Assembly (NCBI RefSeq): GCF_014905175.1
Contig: NC_057792.1
Location: 6,510,001 to 6,574,000, forward strand
Source of the DNA: Aphidius gifuensis
Taxonomy: Eukaryota; Arthropoda; Insecta; Hymenoptera; Braconidae
Length of the DNA: 64,000 nucleotides
Direction of reading: 5' to 3'
Part shown: in pieces, positions 29,100-39,707 of the stretch
Layout of the letters: the number at the start of each line of letters is the position of its first letter
How positions within the stretch are numbered: the first letter of the stretch is position 1
Translations under genes and position numbers: made by a program
Notes under the pieces: model-generated
The model's database searches: none
What the model was told of the DNA's origin: nothing
What the model saw: the letters and a program-made list of their open reading frames with translations, nothing else

Positions 29100-30045
29100 T
29101 TATTAAAAATTTTTGACGATAGAAAAGAGAATAATTTTAAACGTAATTAATTGTCGTATATGAAATTGATTCAATCAGTTTGGTGTTTTACATTATCTTG
29201 ATGTATTTATTTTCCAAAAATTTTAATTATTTTTCGTTGATAATAATCTCGTTATTGATTAAAACAAAAAAAAAGGGTTCAGGCACTGATAAAGTCACTG
29301 AATTAGTTTCATTTAAAATAACTTGAATTCAGTAAAATTATTTAAAATTATAAAATATAAAAATTATTAATTAAATTTATTTTTTTTTATTTATCATTAT
29401 AATTATTAATTTTTTTGACTGACTAATTTGTTGTCTTTAGTAACAACTAATGGACTCGTACTTGAAGATAGTATTTATAAAAAAATAAAATTATATTTTT
29501 GATAAAATAATGTTATTTATATTCACATCAAAAATATCTTATTCATTAATTGAAATAATTTATCAAAATTATTAAAAATTATTATTTATTTTTGTATAAA
29601 TTTTTTTGAATATTGAAAAAAATAAAAAATCCATCTTATTTTATTATTAAATAAATTAGTATAATTAATTAATTTTATATTATTAAATTAATTCATTAAT
29701 TAATTGTTTTATATTTATTTAAAACATTTGTTAAATTATTTATTTAACATTGAAAAATTATTTAAAATTATTTGAAGCTAATCAAAGTCAAGTGACTACT
29801 AAAATAATAACGAGTGTCTTAACCCTTCGATAAATACTAGTAAAATTATTATACCAACGCTTAAAAACAGATTTTAATTGATAGCTTGATGATAAATTAA
29901 AAATTGATGATGATAAAAAAAAAAAAGAGTGTATATAATATATAATTTACAGCTTTGAACAATTACAAATGATTTTTTATTGTAAATATATTGGAAAACT
30001 TTTATTGAACAAGTTTCAATACAACACACTTGACATATCTATACT
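29100..30045 (+). repeat. dispersed repeat family R, copy 3
   Basis: This copy runs forward relative to 14238-15050 and is the reverse complement of 22944-24035. It starts near 'ttgacgatagaaaagagaat' and ends near 'caacacacttgacatatcta', only about 77 bp before the acceptor of receptor exon 30123-30456. The closeness of the two opposite-facing copies by sequence suggests they moved recently or exchange sequence by gene conversion. Confidence 0.85.
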
Positions 30046-30122
30046 TCCATTAATTATTTGACATTATTTGTCGTTTTTTTTTTTATTTCTAACAATAACA
30101 ATTTTATTTCTTTTGTTTTCAG

Positions 30123-30456
30123 AGCTGCACTTGGTCGTGTCTGTTTAAAACTCGTTGTTGTAATGGGAGTTACATGGGGTTTTGATATTATATCATGGAT
30201 TGCTGGTGGACCTCATTATCTATGGTACGCAACAGATTTATTAAATGCATTACAAGGTCTCTTCATCTTCATGGTCGTTGGTTGGCAGCCACAAGTTCGT
30301 GCTGGTCTTAAAAGACTATTTAACAAAAATCCACGTACAAATGCAGGAAGACAGGGTAATGGCCTCAGTACCACCAGTCATGGAATGCCAAGTATGGGTG
30401 ATAGTGTTACGCAAAATCCAAGCACAAAAACAGCACCATTAGAAACCATATGTTAA
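30123..30456 (+). CDS. Methuselah-like class B GPCR, terminal coding exon with TM6, TM7 and C-tail
   Basis: This exon completes the Arg codon from 24760 and reads RAALGRVCLKLVVVMGVTWG (helix 6 with a class-B-like GVTW segment). It continues through FDIISWIAGGPHYLWYATDL to NALQGLFIFMVVGWQPQVRA (helix 7), then a basic, Ser/Thr-rich cytoplasmic tail of about 50 residues ending ETIC before a TAA at 30454. The residues NALQG and F(I/L)F are typical of helix 7 in the Methuselah-like group. The acceptor is TTTTGTTTTCAG. AATAAA-like signals follow in the AT-rich 3' region from about 30520. I am confident of the family and less sure which member it is. Confidence 0.9.
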
Positions 30457-33439
30457 ATTATTATCATCAAAATATTATCATCGTATTATCATAAGCAATG
30501 ATATAAAAACAAAATCATGAAAATAAAACGCACATCCAATTGTTTACTCTTAGCTTTTTCTTTTAAACAATCATTTCAGTTTTATTTATTTATTTATCAT
30601 TTTTTTTTTTTATATAAAACTGTATATTGTTGATCCAAAGATCTTGTTAAAGATTTTAAATAATAATTTATAATAATCATATTTCGATAATAATGAAAGT
30701 TCAAGAAAAAAACAAAAATTTTTTAAATAAATATTTTCTAGTAAGTCTGAACATTTTAATAGAAAATGTGTAATTAGTTATTTTTTTATATCAAAACAAC
30801 GAATAAATAAATGTTATGTAAAATATTTAATTAATTTAAATTCACCTAGTATTTTTGTATGTCTATTTATATTTATTATTTTTTATTTTTTAATACTCGG
30901 TGAATTTATTTATACGCCACAAATGTATTCATAATGAATTTTTTAAATTATTGTCTACTTTGTTTTTGGATACGTGCTGTTCTTATGTCTCAAGTAGAAT
31001 TTTCGTTTTTTTTTTTTTTTCTATAACTCGTATACGATACGATTTTTGATACATGATTTATTTGAATTTTTCGATTGATTAAATGTGTCAAAAGTCATCA
31101 AGACGATTTATGACAATACAAAATAAACATACGATAAAAAAAAAAATAAAAGAAAAATTGATAAATGCCTTCTTAAAAAAAATAATAAATAATGCCTTGA
31201 TGATTGTGCCCTGATTTTCAAATACGGAGGATTAATAAATTGAAAAAATTAAAAAATAATAATTATTGTTATGAGACAAATTCAAGGCATGACAGAGGAA
31301 AAAAAAAAGAAAAGTTTTTAAAATTTTAGTAAGACAATATAATGATATAAAAAAATATTTAAAGAAATAGAAAAAAAAAAATGTATTTCAATCTAGAATT
31401 AGAATTTAGCGTAACATAACAATTAGATTATTCTCGTAATAGACGAAATAAATATTAATAAAATTAAAAATAATAATAATTAAGTCTGAATGTTGAGCAG
31501 CTTTCAGACAGACTGCATTTTTTTTTTTATTTTTTTTTCATATTTCCATTAGTTTAATATGGAAATAAATTTACTTATTTGTTATTGTCAAAACTGTAAA
31601 ACAAAATAAGTAAATTTAAAAAATAATGTCTGGTTTTTTTTTGTACGTGTATTGTTTATTTGAAAAAGAAAAAAATTGTGATAGAATATGAAATTATAGA
31701 ACGAAAATTTGTAACAGAAAAAAAAAAAATAGATAACAGTTTATTGGTTATTGTGTCGATGATTCTATTGATAATTTCATTTCGACAAATTTCGAATGTA
31801 ACTGAAAAAAAATTTCGAATAATTTTGTCTATAGTATTTTTTTCGTTGGACATTTTGAAAGATAATTATCAGAAAAATTGAACCATTTTGTAAGAATTAT
31901 ATGCCTGAATTAATACTGATAATAAAATTTGTTTATTAAGTAAAAAAAATAAACAATTAAATATTACAAAATTAAAAATTTGATAATTATAATTTGATAT
32001 TTTTATTATTATTGTTTATTAATATAAAATACCATATAAATATTAATAACAATATTTATTATAATAATTACAATACTTTTATTTATTTGAGTCACATGAT
32101 TTTTTTTAAATTGTAAATATAGTTTTTATTTAACTTTTATCAATAACAGTGACAAAGTATTATTAAATAATTTTCATCTAAAATATTTAATTATTATTAC
32201 TCTAATTAAATCGTATTAATAGTAAATTAAATTTTTTGTTTTTCTTTTCTTTGACCATGTATTTTTTTTTTTTTTTGATTGTATTTTATTATTATTTTTG
32301 AATTAATATTTATTGTTGTAAGGTAATTATGCAAGTAATAATAAAAATTCTTTTTTATAAAAAATTCATTGTAAAATTATTTATTGAGAAAAATAAAAAA
32401 AAAAAAAAAGAATTTGTATATTTAGTCTAATTTTTTCAGCCTTAAATATTTTTACATTTATTTATTGATAGTTTTATTGAATAAAATCCACAAAATATAT
32501 GAATGATTTATTTTTGTTTGATTCGAAATTAAATTAAAAACATTTTAAAATTATTGTAATTTTGTGAAGTTTATAATTTGGTAGATTGTTTGAATAAAAT
32601 GAATTGCAAAATACAAGAATGTTTATTATAAATACAATAAATAAATTAGAATTGAAATTGATTAATATATATTTAGAGCGAAAACATAAGATTTTTGTTG
32701 TGAGGCTTTGTAATGAATGATTATTTTTAATCAATTTATTAACAATAATTTGAGAGCGAAAAAAAGATATTAATTCTATTCAGTCGTCGAAATGAAAAAT
32801 AGTAATTGTTGATTGATTTTTGATATCAATAACTGACTGGACATTAATTGAAAAAATATTTGAAGTGTTTTTCTACATAAAGATAATTCAATTGTCGATA
32901 GACAATTTGTATAATAGTTTTATAAAATTGTCGAGAGAGATGGTCATGTTTCTCAACATTTCGTTACAAGTTTCACTACTCAGACAAATAATGTTAATTA
33001 AATTATCAACTAGCTTCTCGATGTTCACAACTTGTAACCACAATTCTCACAGTCATTTGGCACAAATTACAAGATGCTTCAAAATAAAATAAATATAAAT
33101 GATAGTTTTGAATATATATAATACATTCTTTTTTTTTTTTTTTTTATTATGATATATAATATACATTCAAAGTGACTTACCGTTTCGCAAACAGTAGAAA
33201 TAAAAGAAAAAAATAATAAAACAAATATTTATTATCAATCTCTAGAAATATTTGCATCATCTGTTTCTCAATTCCTGATACGAACATTCTTTTTAGTTGA
33301 AGAAAAAAAGAAAAATTATTAATATTATTAGAAGCTTATAACATAACATATAAAAATGTATACTTGTAGTTAGAATGATTAAAAAAGTATTCAGTGGTCT
33401 TTATAACTTACTCAGAGAAAAAAAGGAAAAATATAAATA
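30457..33439. other. 3' flank of the receptor gene and AT-rich intergenic DNA
   Basis: This should include the receptor 3' untranslated region (possible AATAAA signals at about 30520 and beyond). The rest is very AT-rich, with frames that read as Lys/Ile/Phe strings. I see no gene, RNA gene or repeat of note. Confidence 0.6.
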
Positions 33440-33800
33440 TTATGAAATTATAACGAAGGGTGAGTAAACTTGGAAAACTACTGAATACCTCTTTGCTCAT
33501 TATATAATCCTGTTAAGAACTCTCAATTTTTTCGAAAACTGCCGGACGAAATTTAAATTTTATTAGGGAATTACAAAATAAAAGAGGTAAGCTTTAAAAA
33601 TTATTTAATATCTCTTTGCTAATCATATTCTCCTAATACAAATTGCCAATTTTTTCAAAATCTGCCGGACGAAATTTGAATTTTATTAGGCAATTATAAA
33701 ATAAAAGAGGTAAACTTTATAAACTATTTAATACCTTTTTGCTAATTAATAATTATATATTCTCCTAATACAAACTGCAAATTTTTTTCAAAATCATATT
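33440..33800. repeat. tandem repeat, unit about 122 bp, nearly three copies
   Basis: The block containing 'ctgccggacgaaattt' and 'aaaataaaagaggtaa' is repeated head-to-tail. The motif 'gccggacgaaattt' falls at 33541 and 33663, giving a 122-bp period. A third, decayed unit ends near 33790. It is noncoding and may be a small satellite-like expansion or the repeat array of a degraded element. Confidence 0.8.
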
Positions 33801-33820
33801 ATTATTATATTAAAAAAAAA

Positions 33821-34266
33821 ATGGCTGTGCATTGGTGCCGGCAACCACTGGCATTATATGTGTGGGCACAATATAAGTTTTTAGAGACGTTAAAAACCGA
33901 AGCCCTATAGGTGTTTACTGCAGTATAATGAATTAAGATGATATCCCCCCACTGGGCTTTTGAAAAAACAAAAATTCCCTTAGCAGAAATCAGTTTTTTT
34001 CGGCTGAGATGAATGAGAATGGAAATATTTTATACGTGCGACAAACATAATTATGAGAATGAGGTGACTGTAATATATAAAAATTTAGTGGAATGGCAAA
34101 AATCCAAGGACCCAATTGTTCACTGGAGGGTGTTAAGGTCCTGAATTTGCCGGGACATCTGGTGTGGAGCAAGGTGCATGAAAAATTGGTGGGCAGACAT
34201 CAGTATTCTGTTGTCTTCCAGATCGAGAAGTTTGACAAATTTTTTTGTAGTGTAAATATTACATAG
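33821..34266 (+). other. GC-richer island with broken coding-like frames
   Basis: This stands out from the AT background. It contains several short frames that look protein-like and hand over to each other: one starting MAVHWCRQPLALYVWAQYKF at 33821, one with CDKHNYENEVTVIYKNLVEW near 34020-34140, and one from an ATG at 34093 to a TAG at 34264 with VKVLNLPGHLVWSKVHEKLV. The shifts between frames suggest a decayed gene or transposon fragment, or a structured noncoding RNA. I do not recognise the family. Confidence 0.35.
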
Positions 34267-34504
34267 CTATAACAAGTATTATAATTTACCATTATTTAAT
34301 ATTACAATAAATATAATTTTAATTTTGTAATTTTTATTAATTTCATGTGTAAGTTAAACTTATATGTTGTGCAAAGTCAATCAAAATTTACTCGTGCCGT
34401 TGTAACAGTTGATTACTAATTTTACATTTTTGAATTTAGTTTAATTTTTATTTTATTTTAAAAAAATTAAAATATAAAAAATATTTTAAAAAGCAAATTT
34501 CAAA

Positions 34505-35376
34505 ATGAGTTTCAAAGTTTTTATGCTGACAGTTGGATTGGCTGTTTTTGCATTGCGTAAGTTATTTTTATTTTATAATTTTTTTTTTTTCGCTTCTTAT
34601 TATATGTGTACATATTTTTCAAAAAGTTGTAATAATTTTTAGATTGTGACCTTGAATTTAATTTTTGATTTTTCTATTTTTTTTTTTTATGATAATTAGT
34701 TGACAGCTCTGAGGGAATTCCAACAGAAACACCAGTTACAACTGCTCAAAAACCTTCTTTTAATTCAGAAGTGGTAAATAAGTTCTGGAAGTGGCTAGTG
34801 ATTCAGGATAGACCTTATTACGAAGGAATATTAGATAATGTTTTGGAGGAACAAATAGATATTCTATCATCAGAAGATATAGATATAATTTTTGACAAAA
34901 TCAATGCTTTGACCACTGAAGAAATAAAAGGAACTATATTCTTGGAATATCTCGAGAGACAGAAGAGACTTAAGAAAATTGGAAGTAAAACTGATACTGA
35001 GATTAATAAAATGATTGATCTTTTAAAATCAAAATTTCCGAAAACACCAATTCCAGTGGTGGATATAATCTGGAGTGATATCAAAACATTTAGTTTAGAG
35101 CGAGGAGAGGAAATAGTTTCATACTGTGTAAGCAAGCTAATAAACTTTCTACCATCAGATGATATTGATATATTTCTTGAAAGAATCAATGCTTTGACCC
35201 CTGCTGAAATAAACGGGAACTTTTTCTTGTCACTTCTTAAGAAAATGAAAGAATACCGAGTAATTGGAAATAAAACTGACGCTGAGATGGATACAATGAT
35301 TGATCGTCTAAAATCAAAACTACCTTGGAGCACTTGGTTCTATAATTTAATTACATTCAATTTTGTATCAGACTAA
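34505..35376 (+). CDS. unrecognised secreted protein with two copies of one module
   Basis: Two coding exons, 34505-34556 and 34700-35376, are joined across a 143-bp intron (donor GTAAGT, acceptor AATTAG) and give about 242 residues. The first exon encodes a classic signal peptide, MSFKVFMLTVGLAVFAL, so the protein probably enters the secretory pathway. After a Thr/Pro-rich spacer come two homologous modules of roughly 75 residues. Their paired segments are DIDIIFDKINALTTEEIKG and DIDIFLERINALTPAEINGN, then KTDTEINKMIDLLKSKFP and KTDAEMDTMIDRLKSKLP. The modules look helical and charged and contain almost no cysteine. I know no family for them. A haemolymph or gland-secreted protein is possible, but the sequence alone does not show it. 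The start is chosen because it gives the signal peptide and follows CAAA. Confidence 0.75.
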
Positions 35377-35618
35377 AAATGATTAAATGATAAATTTTCT
35401 CACCATTTTTGTTTAAAAATAATTTTTTTTTTTTTTAAATTAATGTAAACTTAATAAATTCAGTTAAATAAAATTAATTAAATTGTATCCAATTAATAAT
35501 ATCAACTGTTTTATCCTAATCAACTATACCTATAATGTAAATAATTTTTTCATGTAGCTATGACGTATAATCTTTGTACCACAAGTTTTTCAAAAACAAT
35601 AATAATTTTTTTTCAGAT
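35377..35618. other. 3' flank of the secreted-protein gene
   Basis: AT-rich DNA with AATAAA-type signals at about 35453-35475 that fit the 3' end of the preceding gene. Nothing else is seen. Confidence 0.5.
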
Positions 35619-35776
35619 TTACTGAGTTATTAATTTAACAACAAATTGCAAGCCGCCGTTAAGGCTATATATGCTTGATCGTTACCCCCTCGCCCGTAAA
35701 CGTGTATGCTCGCGCGTTTGCATATTCATGAAAATACAAACGATAGACGCGCAATTTGTTGTTAATAACTCAGTAA
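35619..35776. mobile_element. MITE-like element with terminal inverted repeats
   Basis: A 158-bp element bounded by TTACTGAGTTATTAA and its exact reverse complement. The inverted similarity continues inward through AACAACAAATTGC and GCAATTTGTTGTT. The interior is GC-richer (contains CTCGCCCGTAAACG and GCTCGCGCGTTTGC). A short outer repeat (CAGAT and ATCTG) flanks it imperfectly. It has no coding capacity. Confidence 0.75.
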
Positions 35777-36719
35777 ATAATTAATAAAAATATCTGAAAA
35801 TTTGTAAAAATCTTCTTGATATACTGCTACACAATATTGTCACTGACAAGTTACTCAATTTTCAAATTTCTCCCACTCTTTTATCATTTCAAGTTAGACG
35901 AATTGAATTTTTGCGTCGACATAAAACAATAAATAAAAAAAATTAAACAATATACTTAAACAAATAATTTTTTTGATAATACTGTTGGCATCGCTAGATT
36001 ATTATAAAGCTACAGTCAAATTTTCAAGTTGATTTATTTATTTTTAAGAAAGTTATCACAAGTTATATATTGAAAAAAAATAATTTCGTTTTCAATTTTT
36101 AACTCGTTAACTAATAATCATAACAAAAAATTTATTCAAAGGATGTATTTTTTAATTCTACAAATGATTGTATTTTTTTTTTTTTAATTTTTCATGTTTG
36201 ATTTTCAATTTATTATTATAATTATTTTTAAAAAACTTAAACACATTTTTGCGCAAGTCTATAATTTAATCATGCGCAGTTTTTAAATCAACAAGTTGTT
36301 TTATTTTTATTTTTATATTGTCAATATTGTATTATTGACAGCAAACAAAAACAAACAAAATTATGTTAAAAATTTTTTTAAATTTTTTTAATATATATTA
36401 ACATCAGTTTGATGAATTTATTCATGAGACTTTGAGGCACTTTGCGAGGAGCTAATTTGAATTCATTAGTAACTTGTTTATTATTTTCTTAACTCATCTG
36501 GAAAAAAAAATTAAAATAATATAGCAAGGTCAGTTTGTTGATTAGATAAGAAAATGCACACGATACGTTTCACTATATTTCTTCATAATATTGCAAAAAG
36601 TTTTACATTCTATTTGCAAATCAATCGAAATATTTTATAAAAGGTATAATTTTAATAATTATTTAACATAACCTATAAATAATCAAATAACTTTTATAAT
36701 TTTTTTTTAGATTATAAAA
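35777..36719. other. intergenic DNA and 5' region of the hydrolase gene
   Basis: A pyrimidine-rich acceptor (TTTTTTTTAG at 36710) lies only 9 bases before the ATG at 36720. The hydrolase gene therefore probably has a noncoding first exon in this stretch, though its boundaries are not clear. The rest is AT-rich without recognisable features. Confidence 0.45.
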
Positions 36720-37910
36720 ATGGCATTAATATTGGAATTAGAAATGCCAACAATTGTAGAAAGATCATTATTTACTCCAACTCTTCAAGAAATAAAAAAT
36801 GGTAATTAAATATTTAACTTATTTAAACTCGTATTGTTTATTAATTATATATATTATTTGTTAAACAGTTGTAACACCAGCATTATCTGAAAATTTTTCT
36901 GAAGTTACTGTTGACATTGTTGACTGTCCAGACTTGACAAAAGAACCATTTAATTTAGCAGCATCAGGTCTTGATGGATCAAAGAAAATATTCGAAATTG
37001 GTGGACCATCATTTCTACTTCCTTTGGTACAAAGAAATAAAATATATGACATTAAAATGTTGTTAAATAAATTGAATTATCATGATAATGATAAAAATGC
37101 TTTTGTTATTGGTGCTGGAGCTGGTCCATGGCCAAAATTTAATCGTAATTGTGAAGCAAGTATTTCAAAATATTATTAATACTTTTAAAAAGCTTTAAAA
37201 AATTATTAATAATACATTTATTATGATTACAGATGATGATGAATATTTTTATGACACCAAATGATATGAAAAACGAAACAAGAATTGCTTGGGTTGGTGA
37301 AAATAATAAATGTATTTTAGAAAATAATATGAATAATGATACACGTTTTGCATTACTTGCAAATCTTTATTTATCTGAAGGTAAACCAGGAAAAGTTATG
37401 AAAGTTTATGCAAAAAAAAGAACTGGTAATTTAGATTTTATTGCAACAATGCAAAGAGCATTATCAACACATTACAAAGATAAACTTGTTGGTAAATATA
37501 TAATAATGTTAAGAAAAACTATTTGTTAAAATTTAAAAATGATATTTAAACTGTTATTATTTTATGCAGGTTTGGGAGGTACATTTTTGTTAAAACAAGG
37601 CAAAGCAAAGCAACATGTAATGCCTGATTTTTCAGCAACTCCATTGACAACTGAAAAATCACTTGATAATTGGTTGAATTATTATGACATGTCAGCACCT
37701 TTAATTGCTGTTGGAACATTTGTCAGTGGTGAAACTGATCTTGATTTACGTGTACAACATTTTCATAGTTTTAGTAATCATGGTGAAGGTGGACATTATC
37801 ATATTGATACAACACCAGATATAGTTGAGTATGTTGGTTATTTTAATATTGCTGATACTATTTATCGTGTTGATCAACCAACTTCTAAACTTACATTTGG
37901 AAAAGATTGA
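36720..37910 (+). CDS. C11orf54: C11orf54-type zinc-dependent ester hydrolase
   Basis: Coding exons at 36720-36801, 36869-37155, 37233-37491 and 37570-37910 give about 322 residues, close to the human protein in length. The family is a metallo-ester-hydrolase fold in which histidines bind zinc. Here the hallmark C-terminal stretch reads LRVQHFHSFSNHGEGGHYHI then DTTPDIVEYVGYF, with the expected HxH and HYH histidines. GAGAGPWPKF and GLGGTFLLKQGKAKQHVMP are further family matches. The second intron appears to use a GC donor (GAA|GCAAGT). Only that choice keeps NCE-MMMNIFMTPND in frame, because the nearby GT donor would lead to an early stop. The gene lies about 520 bp upstream of the SLC35-type gene on the same strand. 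Its cellular substrate is not known from sequence. Confidence 0.92.
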
Positions 37911-38433
37911 GATGTTTATTTTACATCAATTGATCTATCAACAAGATTGATGAATTTTTAATCAAATAAATCTTATGATGATCATATGAAATTATTAAAT
38001 AATCACAAATGAAATTTATCAAAATAGAAAATTATATTCATAAAAAATTAATTGTTCAAGTTTCTATACTTACAAAATATTTTAAAAAATCAAAAACTAT
38101 ATTTTTTTTGTTATTAACATTTTTACTTTAACCACAAACTAATATTTTATTATTGAAAATAAAAATACATACTTAAAAATTCATTAGACAATTTGTTTTT
38201 TAATTGTTTTAAATTTATTTATTATTATTTTATAATAATACCTTACTTTGAAAATTTAAATCCCGATAATCTTTATTAAATTGACGTCAAATATATATGG
38301 TAATTATTAATCACAAGACAGATGTTAAAAACTGCGTTATAATAAATAGTCTTTCAAGAAATTTTCATCAGCTCACAGTACATTTAAAATAGTAGCTTGA
38401 AAGTGACAAAAAAAAAAAAAAAAAATTGATAAA

Positions 38434-39707
38434 ATGAAATTTGATATTGATTCAACAAAATCATACAATAGTATTCATCCAACTTACAATTATCACGAAC
38501 AATTTGCAAATAATGTTAACAATTATCGTGATGGAACAAAATGGAATGGTATTTTTCTTGCATTTTTATCAGGTGGTTTTTTTACAATAAGTTCTGGTCT
38601 TGTTAAAGCCATTAAAAATGTTGATCCAATGATATTATTGGGTATACGTGCTATTTTACAAATCCTTGTTATGGGAATTGATGCAATTAGACATGGAAAA
38701 AATTTACAAGGACCAAAAGGTTCAAGAATGCTCCTGCATTTTCAGGTAAAACATTTTAATATTTAAAAAAAAAACAATTACTATGATAATTTTAAGCTAA
38801 TTGTGTTTTATTTTTATGATTTTTTAAAGGGAATTGTTGGAGGTTTAACACTTTCATTATTATATTATAGTTTTCGTAAATTACCACTTGGTGATGCAAC
38901 AACAATAATATTTAGTTCACCAGTTATTGTTATTGCATTGTCATTTTTATTTTTACGAGAACCATGTGGATTATTAAGAGTATTTGTAATATGCTCACTT
39001 TTTGCTGGTGTTGTTCTCGTTGCAAGACCACCATTTCTATTTCAAGTAAGTAACTTTTTTTTACTTAACTTAAATTTCTACTATTAATTTCGTTGATAAT
39101 TACATGAAAAAATCTTCAATTAAAGCAAATTATTTCAATCTTTTCTAATAAAAAATAAATAAGAAATTTCAATAGATTAAGCAAATAATAATTAACACTT
39201 TTTTTTTTAATTTTTTAGATTCATAAATCTGAAATTCATCATTATGATGTGATGGGTTATATATGTGCAATATTAGCAACAATATTTACAGCATTAAATA
39301 TTGTCATAATGCGTAAATGTTCTGAAGTACATTATTCAGTTCTTGTATTTAATTTATCATTTTGGATACTGCTATCATCAATAATATTTTATTTTACAGT
39401 ATCAGAAGTAAAAAATCATATTAAATTAATACCATTAGATATTATAACATGGGGTTTAATATTATTAGTTGCTGTATCTGGTTTAACTGGACAAATACTT
39501 GTTACAAAAGCATTAAAAATTGAAGGTGCTGGTAAAGTATCAGTAACGAGATCACTTGATATTATATTAGCATATATTATACAAGTTTATTTTTTTAATG
39601 ATGTACCAAATTCATCAAGTATTGCTGGTGCATCACTTATTCTTGCTTCTGTTATGGCAATGGGATTTGAAAAAGAAATATATCAAATTTGTGATTATAT
39701 ACCATAA
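38434..39707 (+). CDS. SLC35G/EamA-type drug-metabolite transporter
   Basis: Three exons (38434-38745, 38830-39045, 39219-39707), all in phase 0, encode 338 residues. After about 45 hydrophilic residues the protein has roughly ten hydrophobic helices in two EamA-like halves. The first half begins NGIFLAFLSGGFFTISSGLV and contains the family-like stretch LGDATTIIFSSPVIVIALSF. The second half contains GYICAILATIFTALNIVIMR and SVTRSLDIILAYIIQVYFFN. This layout matches SLC35G1-like members of the drug/metabolite transporter superfamily. They sit in membranes of the cell surface or secretory pathway, and their substrate is unsettled. Introns are short, with consensus donors (GTAAAA, GTAAGT). The start follows a poly(A) run and gives the full N-terminus; no other in-frame ATG lies upstream. 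Confidence 0.88.

Larger units (their letters stand above)
24761..30122 (+). other. receptor intron (about 5.4 kb)
   Basis: This intron runs from the GTATGT donor after exon 24622-24760 to the TTTTGTTTTCAG acceptor at 30122. It holds the right arm of the long inverted repeat (26214-26835), a possible cassette exon (28315-28396), a partial repeat copy (28840-29099) and a full repeat copy (29100-30045). Frames elsewhere, including a Phe/Tyr-rich one at 27605-28039, look like AT-rich chance frames. Confidence 0.7.

Noticed and set aside
34818..35333. 171-residue minus-strand frame opposite the secreted-protein gene
   Set aside because: The plus-strand frame has a signal peptide, a spliced structure and a meaningful internal repeat; the reverse frame only mirrors it.
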